A stretch of 11,070 nt of DNA from CAYLZO01 sp964387775 (GCA_964387775.1 CAYLZO010000185.1:1-11070); one strand, 5' to 3'; shown: positions 1-6,973, counted from the stretch's first letter. Notes: generated by a model not told the origin, from the letters alone. Translations and numbers: made by a program.

Positions 1-1
1 G

Positions 2-220
2 CCGCCGCCCAGGGCAAAGCCGACCCGGCAGCCGCTGCCCACGGCTACAGCCACACCGATCATCACGGCCACGGCCCTCCCTACGGTCGTGACGCCCACG
101 CTCACGCCCACCCCGACGTGGACGCCGCTGCCCGCCGTGACGCCGACGATTGACCCGCTCTTGGCCGGGCTACCGGTGCGCTGGGGGATCATCAGCCTGC
201 CCATCGTGGAAGAAAATTGA
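2..220 (+). CDS. C-terminal end of a Thr/Pro-rich protein (5' end outside window)
   Basis: This open frame enters from the left edge and stops with TGA at 218-220. The visible 72 residues are mostly a Thr/Pro/Ala linker with TPTLTPTPTWTP-type repeats, followed by a short tail ending in SLPIVEEN. Such linkers separate a membrane anchor or signal peptide from an exposed domain in many Chloroflexota surface proteins, and two downstream genes have the same kind of linker. No domain is visible, so the function cannot be named. The next gene begins 12 nt after the stop with its own Shine-Dalgarno TAGGAG, which suggests the same operon. The frame is supported by absence of stops, by the biased composition and by the tight junction. 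Confidence 0.7.
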   Translation, partial: PPPRAKPTRQPLPTATATPIITATALPTVVTPTLTPTPTWTPLPAVTPTIDPLLAGLPVRWGIISLPIVEEN

Positions 221-232
221 TAGGAGCCAAAC

Positions 233-1300
233 ATGAGAGACAGAACCACGCCCCGTTTGACCAAAGGAGAACAACCATCGGCCATTCTCTCCGGCCACGA
301 ATTCCTGGCCGACCGGGAAACGGAGCTTCAAGCCAGGCTGGATGAACTGGAGGGAGAACTGGCGAGCCTGGAAGAGGCGCCGGACGACGTCCAGAGCCTG
401 GAAGAGCAGGTCGCGGACGGCCTGCGCGCCGTGATGGATGCTCTGGAGCCATCTGCCAAGGCATTAACGACATACCGGCCTACGCCGCCTCCGGAACCGG
501 AACCTACGCAGCCGCCTGCTGCCAAGGCATTAACGACGTATCCGGCCAGCCGGCCGGGCGCCCGGACCGGGACCTGGCGGCGTTTCGCAGCGGTGGCCGC
601 GCTCCTCCTGGCGCTAGCAGGGGCGATTGCCGTGTTCCTGCTGTACGGACTGCCGCTGGTAACCGAGATCACGAGAGAAGAACCGACCGCCACGACAGTG
701 GTCCTGTCCACGGCCACGAACACGCCTGCACCTGCGATTACGGCCAGCCCGACCCGGCCACCGGTTACTTCGACGCCGCTTCCTTCCCCGACCATCGTTG
801 CACCGGTCATACCGGATTCGCCGGGCCAGGCCGGGGCAACGGTGCGAGCCGAGACGCTGCAAATCGAGGACGTTTCCGGCACGCTGCGCCTGGAGCTGCC
901 GCTGGTCGTCATGACCGAGACGGTCCGCCTGGTCGAGGGGACGCCGGTCCTGAAGCCGGTCCTGCCCAGCAACGGCGCGGGTCTGCACCGAGGATCCGCT
1001 CTCTTTGGCAAAGACGGCGTGACCATCATCGCCGTTTCGGGAACGACCGCCCCGGCGAGCCTGTGGCAGACGCGGCCGGGAGACCGCTTGACCGGCTGCA
1101 ATAGCGACGGGGCCTGCCACGACTACCAGGTCGTGATCGCCGAGACGTGGGACCTGGACCGGGTACACCAGATTCTGCGCGATATGTCGTTAATGCCTTG
1201 GCAATGGCCGCCTGACCGGGGGGTGCTGCTGTACGTGGTTCTCGACGAGACCGACGCCTGGGTCGTCCAGGCCCAACCGCGAGAAGGAGAGACACGATGA
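233..1300 (+). CDS. Single-pass membrane protein with coiled coil inside and degenerate sortase-like domain outside
   Basis: 355 aa. The ATG at 233 has TAGGAG 6 nt upstream. Residues about 24-70 are charged and heptad-like (coiled coil). Residues 75-81 and 97-103 are identical AKALTTY peptides encoded by two copies of the dispersed repeat, around a Pro/Glu-rich spacer. A basic RTGTWRR precedes a membrane span at about 118-143, so the N-terminus is probably cytoplasmic. A Thr/Pro linker (150-195) leads to an exposed domain (about 205-350). Its order of elements resembles sortases: GAGLHRGSALFG, then GVTIIAVSG, RPGD, DYQVV and a C-terminal LLYVVLDETDAWVVQA. The catalytic His (usual GH) is replaced by SG, the TLxTC Cys position reads L, and the Arg is absent, so it should be inactive as a transpeptidase. 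An inverted repeat copy encodes DMSLMPWQ at 317-324. The role is unknown; a scaffold or ligand-binding job at the envelope is inferred. Confidence 0.85.
   Translation: MRDRTTPRLTKGEQPSAILSGHEFLADRETELQARLDELEGELASLEEAPDDVQSLEEQVADGLRAVMDALEPSAKALTTYRPTPPPEPEPTQPPAAKALTTYPASRPGARTGTWRRFAAVAALLLALAGAIAVFLLYGLPLVTEITREEPTATTVVLSTATNTPAPAITASPTRPPVTSTPLPSPTIVAPVIPDSPGQAGATVRAETLQIEDVSGTLRLELPLVVMTETVRLVEGTPVLKPVLPSNGAGLHRGSALFGKDGVTIIAVSGTTAPASLWQTRPGDRLTGCNSDGACHDYQVVIAETWDLDRVHQILRDMSLMPWQWPPDRGVLLYVVLDETDAWVVQAQPREGETR
455..473 (+). repeat. Dispersed 19-nt repeat, copy 1
   Basis: Core GCCAAGGCATTAACGACAT. The match to copies 2 and 5 extends three bases further, CT on the left and A on the right. 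Here it is read as A-K-A-L-T-T-Y in the cytoplasmic linker of the first complete membrane protein. It brings TTA and ATTAA into a strongly GC-rich gene. Confidence 0.9.
521..539 (+). repeat. Dispersed 19-nt repeat, copy 2
   Basis: Core GCCAAGGCATTAACGACGT, 66 nt (22 codons) downstream of copy 1 and in the same reading phase, giving a second AKALTTY peptide. The only core difference from copy 1 is A to G at position 18. Both copies are followed by a CCGGCC stretch, slightly shifted. Confidence 0.9.
1184..1202 (-). repeat. Dispersed 19-nt repeat, copy 3 (inverted)
   Basis: On the plus strand this reads ATGTCGTTAATGCCTTGGC, the exact reverse complement of the A-type core. Identity continues to TGCC...CATAT on the minus strand (1182-1203). 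It lies in the exposed sortase-like domain and is translated as M-S-L-M-P-W-Q in a stretch that looks like a loop. Confidence 0.9.
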
Positions 1301-1506
1301 CGCGATTGAGGGACGTCCCTCTGGACCTGCTCCAGGAGGCCAATACAGCCCTGAGCCGCTACGTCCGCGCGCGACGCAAACAGAAACTGCGCCAGGAGCA
1401 GGCGCGCCTGCAGGCGGAATTGTTGGACATGCGCACCGACCTGGCCGAGATCCAGGCATTGGTCGGCGGCGCGGACTGGATGGAGGAGGAGACAGACCAT
1501 GCGTAA
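1297..1506 (+). CDS. Small coiled-coil protein (69 aa)
   Basis: The ATG overlaps the previous stop (ATGA at 1297-1300) and has AAGGAG 7 nt upstream, a well-placed ribosome site. The protein is highly charged and helical. Residues about 15-57 form Arg/Lys/Gln/Leu/Glu heptads (RRKQKLRQEQARLQAELLDM and following), with no membrane span, signal peptide or Cys. The preceding membrane protein has a cytoplasmic coiled coil, and the 4-nt overlap implies coupled translation, so these two could interact. That is inference. No family is recognised. Confidence 0.75.
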   Translation: MTRLRDVPLDLLQEANTALSRYVRARRKQKLRQEQARLQAELLDMRTDLAEIQALVGGADWMEEETDHA

Positions 1507-2161
1507 GCACAGACCTACCCTATTGGCCCTGACCCTGCTTCTGGTTCTGGTTGTCGGCTGCAACTGGCCCCTATCCCATCCAGACACCGAACCACCGGCA
1601 GCAACCAGGTCATCTTCCCCGGAGGTCGAGTCTCCCGGGGAGCAGGATGGAGGACGCCGGGAGGTGGCTGTATCCACTGCCACCGGTCCGGCGACGGCCT
1701 TTGTGAGTCCCTTGGTCACACCCACGGCAGACTCGGCCGGCCCCACGCCGGTGGCCGTCCTCGGGCGAGGAGGGCTTTTCTCCGGGCGGACGATCCGCTT
1801 CGACCTGCCCGAGGGCTACCACGTGCTGGAGGGGGTGGACGGCGGCTGCTTCGTTTACCACGAGACGCTGCCCGGCTTCCTGGTTCTCTATCCAACGGCA
1901 GGTGGGGCCAGCAAGACCCTGACCGACTTGCTGAACGCTACGACCAACACTCAGCGCACCGAGTCACCACTAGAAGTGGACATCGGCGGGCTGACCTTCG
2001 TTGGCCTGTTCGTCGAGACGGACACCGACGACCGGATCTTCCTGGCCGCCGCCGAGGGCTGGGCACTGGTCGCCCAAGGACCGGTGGACGGCTGGCCGAC
2101 CCTGGCCGCCGGTCTCAACCAGGTGTTGGTTTCTTTGACCTTTGAGGAGGGTACGCGATGA
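1499..2161 (+). CDS. Lipoprotein with beta-rich exposed domain
   Basis: 220 aa. The start overlaps the previous gene by 8 nt and follows a strong GGAGGAG. Residues 1-21 are a lipoprotein signal: MRKHR, a Leu/Val-rich core, then the lipobox LVVGC with the acylated Cys at 21. Residues 22-83 are a low-complexity Ser/Pro/Thr/Glu spacer. The domain at about 86-216 has alternating hydrophobic strands: RTIRFDLPEGYHVLEG, FLVLYP, EVDIGGLTFVGLFVETD, RIFLAAAEGWALVAQG, and a last helix-strand LNQVLVSLTF. A strand after LPEGY plus a final helix and strand is reminiscent of PsbP/Mog1-like lipoprotein folds, but this is only an impression. It should be anchored on the outer face of the cytoplasmic membrane, next to the membrane-spanning partners encoded either side. 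Confidence 0.85.
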   Translation: MRKHRPTLLALTLLLVLVVGCNWPLSHPDTEPPAATRSSSPEVESPGEQDGGRREVAVSTATGPATAFVSPLVTPTADSAGPTPVAVLGRGGLFSGRTIRFDLPEGYHVLEGVDGGCFVYHETLPGFLVLYPTAGGASKTLTDLLNATTNTQRTESPLEVDIGGLTFVGLFVETDTDDRIFLAAAEGWALVAQGPVDGWPTLAAGLNQVLVSLTFEEGTR

Positions 2162-2731
2162 ACGACCAGGACCTGAGCCAAGGCATTAACGACGTGTATC
2201 TGGAACCGAAACGACGCCTGCCCTGGTATGGGTGGGCTGCTCTTGGACTCGTCGGCGTTTTGTTGCTCGGGGTGGCTGGCCTGGCCGCGATCCTGGGAAC
2301 CAGGCACTTTGGCGGCGGCGCGCCAGACGCTACCGCGCCTGTGAGTACGTTGGTACCCACCTTCACGCCCCGGCCCACGGCCACGGCAGCGCCAGCCGTG
2401 GCCAGCCTGTCGGTCCGGCCCTGGACGGACGATAGCGCGCCGGTGGGGTTGGTGGAAGTGACCCTCTCGCTGCCAGGACCGGTGCAGGTAAGCCATGACC
2501 CGCCATCCGGCTACCGCTACTGGCGCGGCGATCTGATCCAGACGCGACAAGGTTTGGCCTGGAGNNNNNNNNNNNNNNNNNNNNNNNNNNNNNNNNNNNN
2601 NNNNNNNNNNNNNNNNNNNNNNNNNNNNNNNNNNNNNNNNNNNNNNNNNNNNNNNNNNNNNNNNGCAGACGTTGACCCTCGATCTGCAACCGGCGACACC
2701 GGCCACGGTGTCGGTCGAGTTGGAAGAATAG
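2158..2731 (+). CDS. Single-pass membrane protein with Thr/Pro linker, interrupted by assembly gap
   Basis: The ATG at 2158 overlaps the previous stop (ATGA) after GAGGAGG. A short cytoplasmic head holds S-Q-G-I-N-D-V-Y (residues 7-14), encoded by repeat copy 4. Then come KRRLPWYGW, a membrane span at about 24-47, a Thr/Pro linker (57-80) and the start of an exposed beta-rich domain (EVTLSLPGPVQVSH...GYRYWRGD). The sequence is lost in 100 N at 2565-2664. After the gap the convincing frame is 2666-2731: QTLTLDLQPATPATVSVELEE and TAG. It alternates hydrophobic residues as a beta strand should and ends 16 nt before the next start. That frame is not the one reached by counting through exactly 100 N, so the true gap length is probably a multiple of three. 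Its layout copies that of the 355-aa membrane protein upstream. Confidence 0.75.
2177..2195 (+). repeat. Dispersed 19-nt repeat, copy 4
   Basis: Core GCCAAGGCATTAACGACGT beginning 19 nt after the start codon of the second single-pass membrane protein. It is read in a phase different from copies 1 and 2, giving S-Q-G-I-N-D-V-Y. Flanks diverge immediately (CTGA on the left, GTATC on the right), which fixes the conserved limits. Confidence 0.9.
2565..2664. other. Assembly gap (100 N)
   Basis: Exactly 100 unknown bases, the usual placeholder for a scaffold join of unknown size. It falls inside the exposed domain of the membrane protein that begins at 2158. The reading frame that looks right on the left is not continuous with the one on the right at this length. 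Confidence 0.97.
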
Positions 2732-2747
2732 ACAAGGAGATGACATA

Positions 2748-3947
2748 ATGACAAAAAGCAAGGTAACGCGCAGGATAACGTTGGCGCTCGCGCTAGCAGC
2801 ATTGTTGGTGATGCTGATTGGCCTGGTCATGGTGATCCAGGCCGATAGCGGGCCGTTCGACGACGGCGGACCCTTCGCCGCCTCGTCGGTGGCGCCCACC
2901 GCGGGCGAGGTGGATGTGGGCGACGAGGTGGGCTTCTCACTGTACGTGGTCAACGCCACTACGGTGACGGCCACCGAAGTGCTCGTCTGGAATCCGCTCC
3001 CGACGGGGGCGAGCTACGTCTCCGCCTCCGGCGGCGCCTTCCCGGTGGTGGGTGGGGCAGTCAGCGACGTGGCTTTGACTGCCCCACCCGAGGGCCGCGC
3101 CTACGACGCCCGACTGGGAACCTCCGTCCCCTTGACCGTTCCCGGTAACGTGACCGGCATCGCCTGGGTGGGCAACATCCCGCCCGAGGGGATGGCCGTG
3201 CCGGGGCTGATCGTGACGGTCCACGGCCCGGCCGGACGACACCTGGTGGACGAAGCCTTCCTCTACGACGACCGGGACCTGGCCGGGGTCATCTCCGGCC
3301 AGACCTGGGTGCGACTGTATAGCCGCTACCTGCCCTTCGTCGCCAACCGGGCCGAACCCCCTGCGCCCACGACGGTCATCACCGTGCCCATGGTCGGGCT
3401 GCCGGTCGTGATGACCAGTAAGGGAGATACGCTCGCAGAGGCGCAGGCAGAGCCCGAGTGGATGTTGGACAGCCAGTCCCTCTACGCTGCAGTGCACTAC
3501 CCCACCGATCACCACCCGTTCTTTTCCGTGGCGCGCACCTACCTGCAGTTCGATCCGGCCCACCTGGCCACGATCTCCCCGACCCAGGTGGTGGCAGCCG
3601 ACCTGGTGCTCTACCCCAACGGCAACTGGGACGAGTGCTCGGCAGTGGACATACTGTTCCGGGTCGGAACCTGGGACGAGCTCGACCCGGCGGCCTGGGA
3701 CGATCTGGGGGAAACCCTGGCGACGTTCTGGGCCACCGACACGGCTCATATCCCGCAGTACACTGCACCCATCATCAATTTCGAGGCGCTGTGGGCGCAC
3801 CAGGGCAAGGTGGCCATGTTGGTGGACGAAGCGACCCCCGTCCCGCCGGAGTGTATGCACCTGGGCAATCTGAGCGTGGGCTTCTTCGCTTTCAGCCAGG
3901 CCAACAACGCACCTACCCACCTGCTGGTCACCATGAGGGATGAATGA
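2748..3947 (+). CDS. Secreted DUF11-like plus DNRLRE-like surface protein
   Basis: 399 aa; AAGGAG lies 8 nt before the ATG. Residues 1-32 are a secretion signal (MTKSKVTRR, a long Leu/Ala/Val core, then QAD). Residues about 48-160 match the DUF11 pattern: VGDEVGFSLYVVNATTVTATEVLVW, then PLPTGASYVSA, a repeat domain of bacterial and archaeal surface proteins. Residues 188-202 hold YSRYLPFVANR, a motif common beside linkers in Chloroflexota exported proteins. Residues about 235-395 resemble a DNRLRE or carbohydrate-binding-like jelly roll: ARTYLQFDP, then VVAADLVLYPNGN, VGTWDELDPAAWDD and the late strand LLVTM. No catalytic residues are evident. It is probably a structural or adhesive cell-surface protein. 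There is no sorting signal or C-terminal anchor, so it may be released or held by partners. Confidence 0.85.
   Translation: MTKSKVTRRITLALALAALLVMLIGLVMVIQADSGPFDDGGPFAASSVAPTAGEVDVGDEVGFSLYVVNATTVTATEVLVWNPLPTGASYVSASGGAFPVVGGAVSDVALTAPPEGRAYDARLGTSVPLTVPGNVTGIAWVGNIPPEGMAVPGLIVTVHGPAGRHLVDEAFLYDDRDLAGVISGQTWVRLYSRYLPFVANRAEPPAPTTVITVPMVGLPVVMTSKGDTLAEAQAEPEWMLDSQSLYAAVHYPTDHHPFFSVARTYLQFDPAHLATISPTQVVAADLVLYPNGNWDECSAVDILFRVGTWDELDPAAWDDLGETLATFWATDTAHIPQYTAPIINFEALWAHQGKVAMLVDEATPVPPECMHLGNLSVGFFAFSQANNAPTHLLVTMRDE
3935..3939 (+). promoter_or_regulatory. Ribosome binding site deciding the start at 3949
   Basis: GAGGG ends directly against the ATG at 3940 but is 9 nt before the in-frame ATG at 3949. 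Normal spacing favours 3949, giving a protein that begins M-T-R-H-R-T and runs straight into the signal-peptide core. Confidence 0.6.
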
Positions 3948-3948
3948 A

Positions 3949-6402
3949 ATGACCAGGCACAGAACGCTACTGCTCTTGCTGTTGATGCCCGGCCTGTTGC
4001 TGCTCGCCGCCGCCGGGATACAGGCGGCGCAGGGTCTGGGAGGGTACTCTCCCTCCCAGACTTCCCAGACCACCGAACTGGTCCGTACTCCGGGAGGGAC
4101 CTACGGCTGGGTACCCCTCCTGGGACGGTGGGAGCGGGTCAACCACGACGCCTATCCGGGGTGCTACTCCGCCAACAACTGCCCCAGCTATTTAACCTAC
4201 GCGCCCGATACGGGTCCCTACGCCTACTGGTGGACCCCGGGCTACAACGACAATGCGTGGAGCGACGACGCCTGGTCGGCCTGGGAATCGGACTGGGATG
4301 ACTACGGCTGGAGTCCCATCCCCACCATCGGCAAATACGTCTACCGGGCCAAGGTCCCGCTCAGCAACGGCGTCACCGACCTGCACCGCCGGGAGTTCAC
4401 CCTGACGACCCCGGCCGGGTACGTCCTGGACCACGTGGAGGTTCAGGTCTTCTCCGACAACCACTCTGAATGGTACATCAACGGCGATCACCTCCACACC
4501 CAGGACGCCAGCCAGTGGGCCTTCTTCGACCTCCCGGCCGGTCCTTTCGTCGAGGGTTCCAACCTGTTGGCCGTGGCCTTTCACAACGACAACGTGTGCG
4601 TGAACTGCAACCCCATGGGCATCCAGTACGTCCTGACGGCCGTCTTCCAGCAACTCCCGACGCCCACCCCCACGCCCTACGTCCAGGCCTACGCCCGCAA
4701 TCCCCAGGGCCAGGCGGTGAACGTGGCTTCGCTGGGCCGCTCCCGCTTTCAGGCCGGTGGAGCCGGGGAAGCCCAGGTCATAGCGGACGCCTCGGCCTAC
4801 ACCGAGGCGGCGATGGATTACGGCAGCTACACCTACCGGGGTGCCTACTTTGACGGCTACGACGACCAGGTGCTGATGGGCGTCACGCCCTCGGCCAACG
4901 GCCAGCAGGCCAACACCGTCGGTAATAACTTCCACTACGGCTGGGCCAACTGGCACACCGGCGGCCGGAGCGTGGTCGCCGTTTACGCCACGGCCACGCC
5001 CACCCCGACACCGACGCCCTGGCTCGATGCCCACGTGCGCAATCCGCAGGGCACGCCGGTGGCCCAGACGGTGTGCCGCGCCCGATTCAACAGCAGCGGC
5101 AGCCCCAGCTACAACACCTGCCAGACAACGGCCGACTACCAGTCGGCGCCGATGGCCTACGGCAGCTACACTTACCGAGGGGCAATGGTCGTGCCCTCGG
5201 GCAACCGGGTGGTCGTGGGCGTCACCCCGGCGCCGGCGAGCGGTGCCCGCCGCGATCTGTCGGGTGCGACCCTCTACGGCTGGTCGGGCTGGAACACCGG
5301 CGAGCGGGACGTGACCTTCGTCGTAGCGGGCTCCCCCCAGACGGCGACGCCGGCGCCCGAGATCGTCGTCCAGGCCATCAATCCTGAAGGCACGCCGGTG
5401 GCCGTGTCGCGGGCCGGATCGGTGCGTTTCAACGACGGGCCGGGAGCCTGGATCTGGGATTACGACACGAACACCTTCGACTACAGCGGCCCGGCCCCAC
5501 CCTATGGCGCCTACGACAACCGAGGCGCCTACTTCCGCCCCAACGCCAACCAGGTGTTCCTGGGGGCGACGCCCATGCCGGCCATCGCGGGGACGACGCA
5601 TATCGACGCGCCCGACGTCTACTACGGCTGGCCCGACTGGCACGCGGGCGACCGGGTGGTGTACGGCGTCTTTGCCACGCCTACGCCGACCCCGACGCCG
5701 ACGAACACCCCAACCCCCACGCCCAGCCCCACGCCCAGCCCCACCCCGACCAACACGCCCACACCTACCCCGACAAACACACCGACTTTTACACCCACGC
5801 CGCCGCCCTACGTCCTGCCGCCCGAGATCCGGCCCTTCCTGCACTTGCGAGGCCACGAGCCGCCCTACACCACGCAGCAGATCGACTACCTGGCCACCGA
5901 CGACGTCTACCACTACGCCCAGGTCTATCTGCACGCCGTGCCCTCGGCCGAGACCGTCACCCCGCCCCGGTACTGCGAGTGGAACGGCGCCGGCTGGACC
6001 TGCACCCCGGCCGATACCTTCGAGTGGCTGGGCTACACCTTCAGCGGTGTGCGACGCGAGGGCTACTGGTTCCCCTCGCCGGTGGGCGAGGTCACCAAGA
6101 GCTACAGCGTGCCTGACCACACCTTCGACCCCGACCCCCGCTGGACCGACCCCGACTATGCCTACCCCCGCGAGTTCCTGCACCTCTACTTCAATCTGCC
6201 TGCCGGGAGCACGCCGCCCTGCCCGGTCAGCGGGCCGGACGGGCCGTGCATCGTCTACGACGGCCGGGCGCCGGGGGAGGAGACGTTGGTCGCGACCCTC
6301 CACACCCGCGCCACCTGGCTGTCCTTCTCCATAACCAGGGACTTTGACCTGGCGACAGAGTACCCGCTGATCCTGACCGCCACCCAATGGGAGTATCCAT
6401 AG
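3949..6402 (+). CDS. Large secreted protein with three repeated modules and a Thr/Pro stalk
   Basis: 817 aa from the ATG at 3949 (820 if the ATG at 3940 is used). Residues 1-27 are a signal peptide. Residues about 40-238 look like a galactose-binding-type jelly roll (VLDHVEVQVFSDNHSEWYIN..., then EGSNLLAVAFHND) rich in Trp, Tyr and Asp. Three modules of 113-114 residues start at about 244, 358 and 471. Each has an opening RNPQG or NPEGTPV, an RF strand, YGSYTYRGA or YGAYDNRGA, a VxxGxTP turn and a closing YGWxxWxxGxR. A Thr/Pro/Asn stalk (577-620) leads to a C-terminal domain with another jelly-roll look. No active site is evident. No anchor is seen at the C-terminus. An exposed binding or structural role is inferred; the aromatic-rich modules could bind glycans. 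The stop is 1 nt before the next start. Confidence 0.85.
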   Translation: MTRHRTLLLLLLMPGLLLLAAAGIQAAQGLGGYSPSQTSQTTELVRTPGGTYGWVPLLGRWERVNHDAYPGCYSANNCPSYLTYAPDTGPYAYWWTPGYNDNAWSDDAWSAWESDWDDYGWSPIPTIGKYVYRAKVPLSNGVTDLHRREFTLTTPAGYVLDHVEVQVFSDNHSEWYINGDHLHTQDASQWAFFDLPAGPFVEGSNLLAVAFHNDNVCVNCNPMGIQYVLTAVFQQLPTPTPTPYVQAYARNPQGQAVNVASLGRSRFQAGGAGEAQVIADASAYTEAAMDYGSYTYRGAYFDGYDDQVLMGVTPSANGQQANTVGNNFHYGWANWHTGGRSVVAVYATATPTPTPTPWLDAHVRNPQGTPVAQTVCRARFNSSGSPSYNTCQTTADYQSAPMAYGSYTYRGAMVVPSGNRVVVGVTPAPASGARRDLSGATLYGWSGWNTGERDVTFVVAGSPQTATPAPEIVVQAINPEGTPVAVSRAGSVRFNDGPGAWIWDYDTNTFDYSGPAPPYGAYDNRGAYFRPNANQVFLGATPMPAIAGTTHIDAPDVYYGWPDWHAGDRVVYGVFATPTPTPTPTNTPTPTPSPTPSPTPTNTPTPTPTNTPTFTPTPPPYVLPPEIRPFLHLRGHEPPYTTQQIDYLATDDVYHYAQVYLHAVPSAETVTPPRYCEWNGAGWTCTPADTFEWLGYTFSGVRREGYWFPSPVGEVTKSYSVPDHTFDPDPRWTDPDYAYPREFLHLYFNLPAGSTPPCPVSGPDGPCIVYDGRAPGEETLVATLHTRATWLSFSITRDFDLATEYPLILTATQWEYP
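4034..4061 (+). repeat. Intragenic inverted repeat (11-bp stem, 6-nt loop)
   Basis: GTCTGGGAGGG (4034-4044) and CCCTCCCAGAC (4051-4061) are perfect complements around TACTCT, just after the signal-peptide codons of the 817-aa protein. A further CCCAGACC at 4064-4071 can compete for the left arm. It could fold in the mRNA. No U-run follows, so it does not look like an intrinsic terminator. Confidence 0.6.
4678..5676 (+). repeat. Three tandem protein-coding modules of about 113 codons
   Basis: Modules begin near 4678, 5020 and 5359. Shared landmarks in order are NPQG/NPEG, RF, YG(S/A)Y(T/D)xRGA, VxxGxTP and YGWxxWxxGxR. DNA identity is well below protein similarity, so the duplication looks old. 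Short Thr/Pro spacers separate the modules. Confidence 0.8.
5677..5808 (+). repeat. Thr/Pro/Asn/Ser-rich stalk of low-complexity codons
   Basis: About 44 codons of ACN and CCN with occasional AAC and AGC. Synonymous codons are mixed, so this is not a young microsatellite expansion. At the protein level it should be an extended, probably flexible stalk between the modules and the C-terminal domain. Confidence 0.8.
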
Positions 6403-6403
6403 C

Positions 6404-6973
6404 ATGAACCCTGCAATCCAGACCTGGCAGAGACAGGAGATCCTGCTGCTCCTGGCCGTGGCCCAACTGACGCTGCTGACCGTCGTCGGCTGGCTCATCT
6501 CGCGGCGACTGGCCCGCCACATCCGCTTCCAGCAGAAGCTGGCCCAGAGGCAGGTAGAGCTGGCCCGCGCGGCGGCCACTTACCGGGCGCGCGAGGAAGA
6601 CCCGCACACGACGTTTCGCCGCATCGCCACCAACGTCACCCGGCGGCCCCTCGGCGAGCTCACGCCCTTGCGGGGCAGCGTCGCGCCGACCTACCTGCTC
6701 TTTCGGGAAGACGACACCCGGCGCCGCCTGCTGTTGGCTGCCGACGGTGACCTGAAGGCCGCCTTGCGGGCCGAGGGGGTTCGACAGAGTCCTCTACCCT
6801 GGAGGCGATATCCAGTCTGCGCCATCACCCCGGCCAACGGCAGCGCCCTGGTGATGGAGGAGATCGCCGACGCCTGGGCGGCCCTTGCCGAGCGGCTGGG
6901 CCTGGTCAGTGTCCTGCCCTCGGTGGGGCGCTGGCTGCTGGCCGAGCTGCCGCCGGAGGAGTTGGTCTCGTGA
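6404..6973 (+). CDS. Membrane-anchored protein with cytoplasmic domain, unknown
   Basis: 189 aa; GGGAG lies about 10 nt before the ATG and the previous stop is 1 nt away. A single membrane span at about 12-33 is followed by SRRLARHIR, so by the positive-inside rule the long C-terminal part should be cytoplasmic. Residues about 40-65 are a charged helix that may coil (FQQKLAQRQVELARAAATYR). Residues 85-185 form a small alpha/beta domain with no motif I recognise; landmarks are APTYLLFRED, RRRLLLAADGDLKAAL, then EEIADAWAALAERLG. It is unlike the exported proteins upstream because its bulk is inside the cell. It overlaps the next gene by 4 nt, so it could connect the envelope genes to the nucleic-acid genes. 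That link rests on position only. Confidence 0.75.
   Translation: MNPAIQTWQRQEILLLLAVAQLTLLTVVGWLISRRLARHIRFQQKLAQRQVELARAAATYRAREEDPHTTFRRIATNVTRRPLGELTPLRGSVAPTYLLFREDDTRRRLLLAADGDLKAALRAEGVRQSPLPWRRYPVCAITPANGSALVMEEIADAWAALAERLGLVSVLPSVGRWLLAELPPEELVS

Noticed and set aside
455..539. CRISPR-like array
   Set aside because: There are only two local copies, the spacer is in-frame Pro-rich coding sequence, the repeat is short, and other copies are kilobases away with no cas gene visible.
2943..2957. Possible sixth, degenerate inverted copy of the 19-nt repeat (TACGTGGTCAACGCC)
   Set aside because: It matches only 12 of 15 bases and then diverges. The encoded YVVNAT belongs to the DUF11 pattern, so protein constraint explains it.
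4192..6579. Very long open frame on the minus strand
   Set aside because: It is a shadow of the GC-rich plus-strand gene: Arg/Gly/Val-rich, no domain, no ribosome site, while the plus strand shows a signal peptide, repeated modules and clean junctions.
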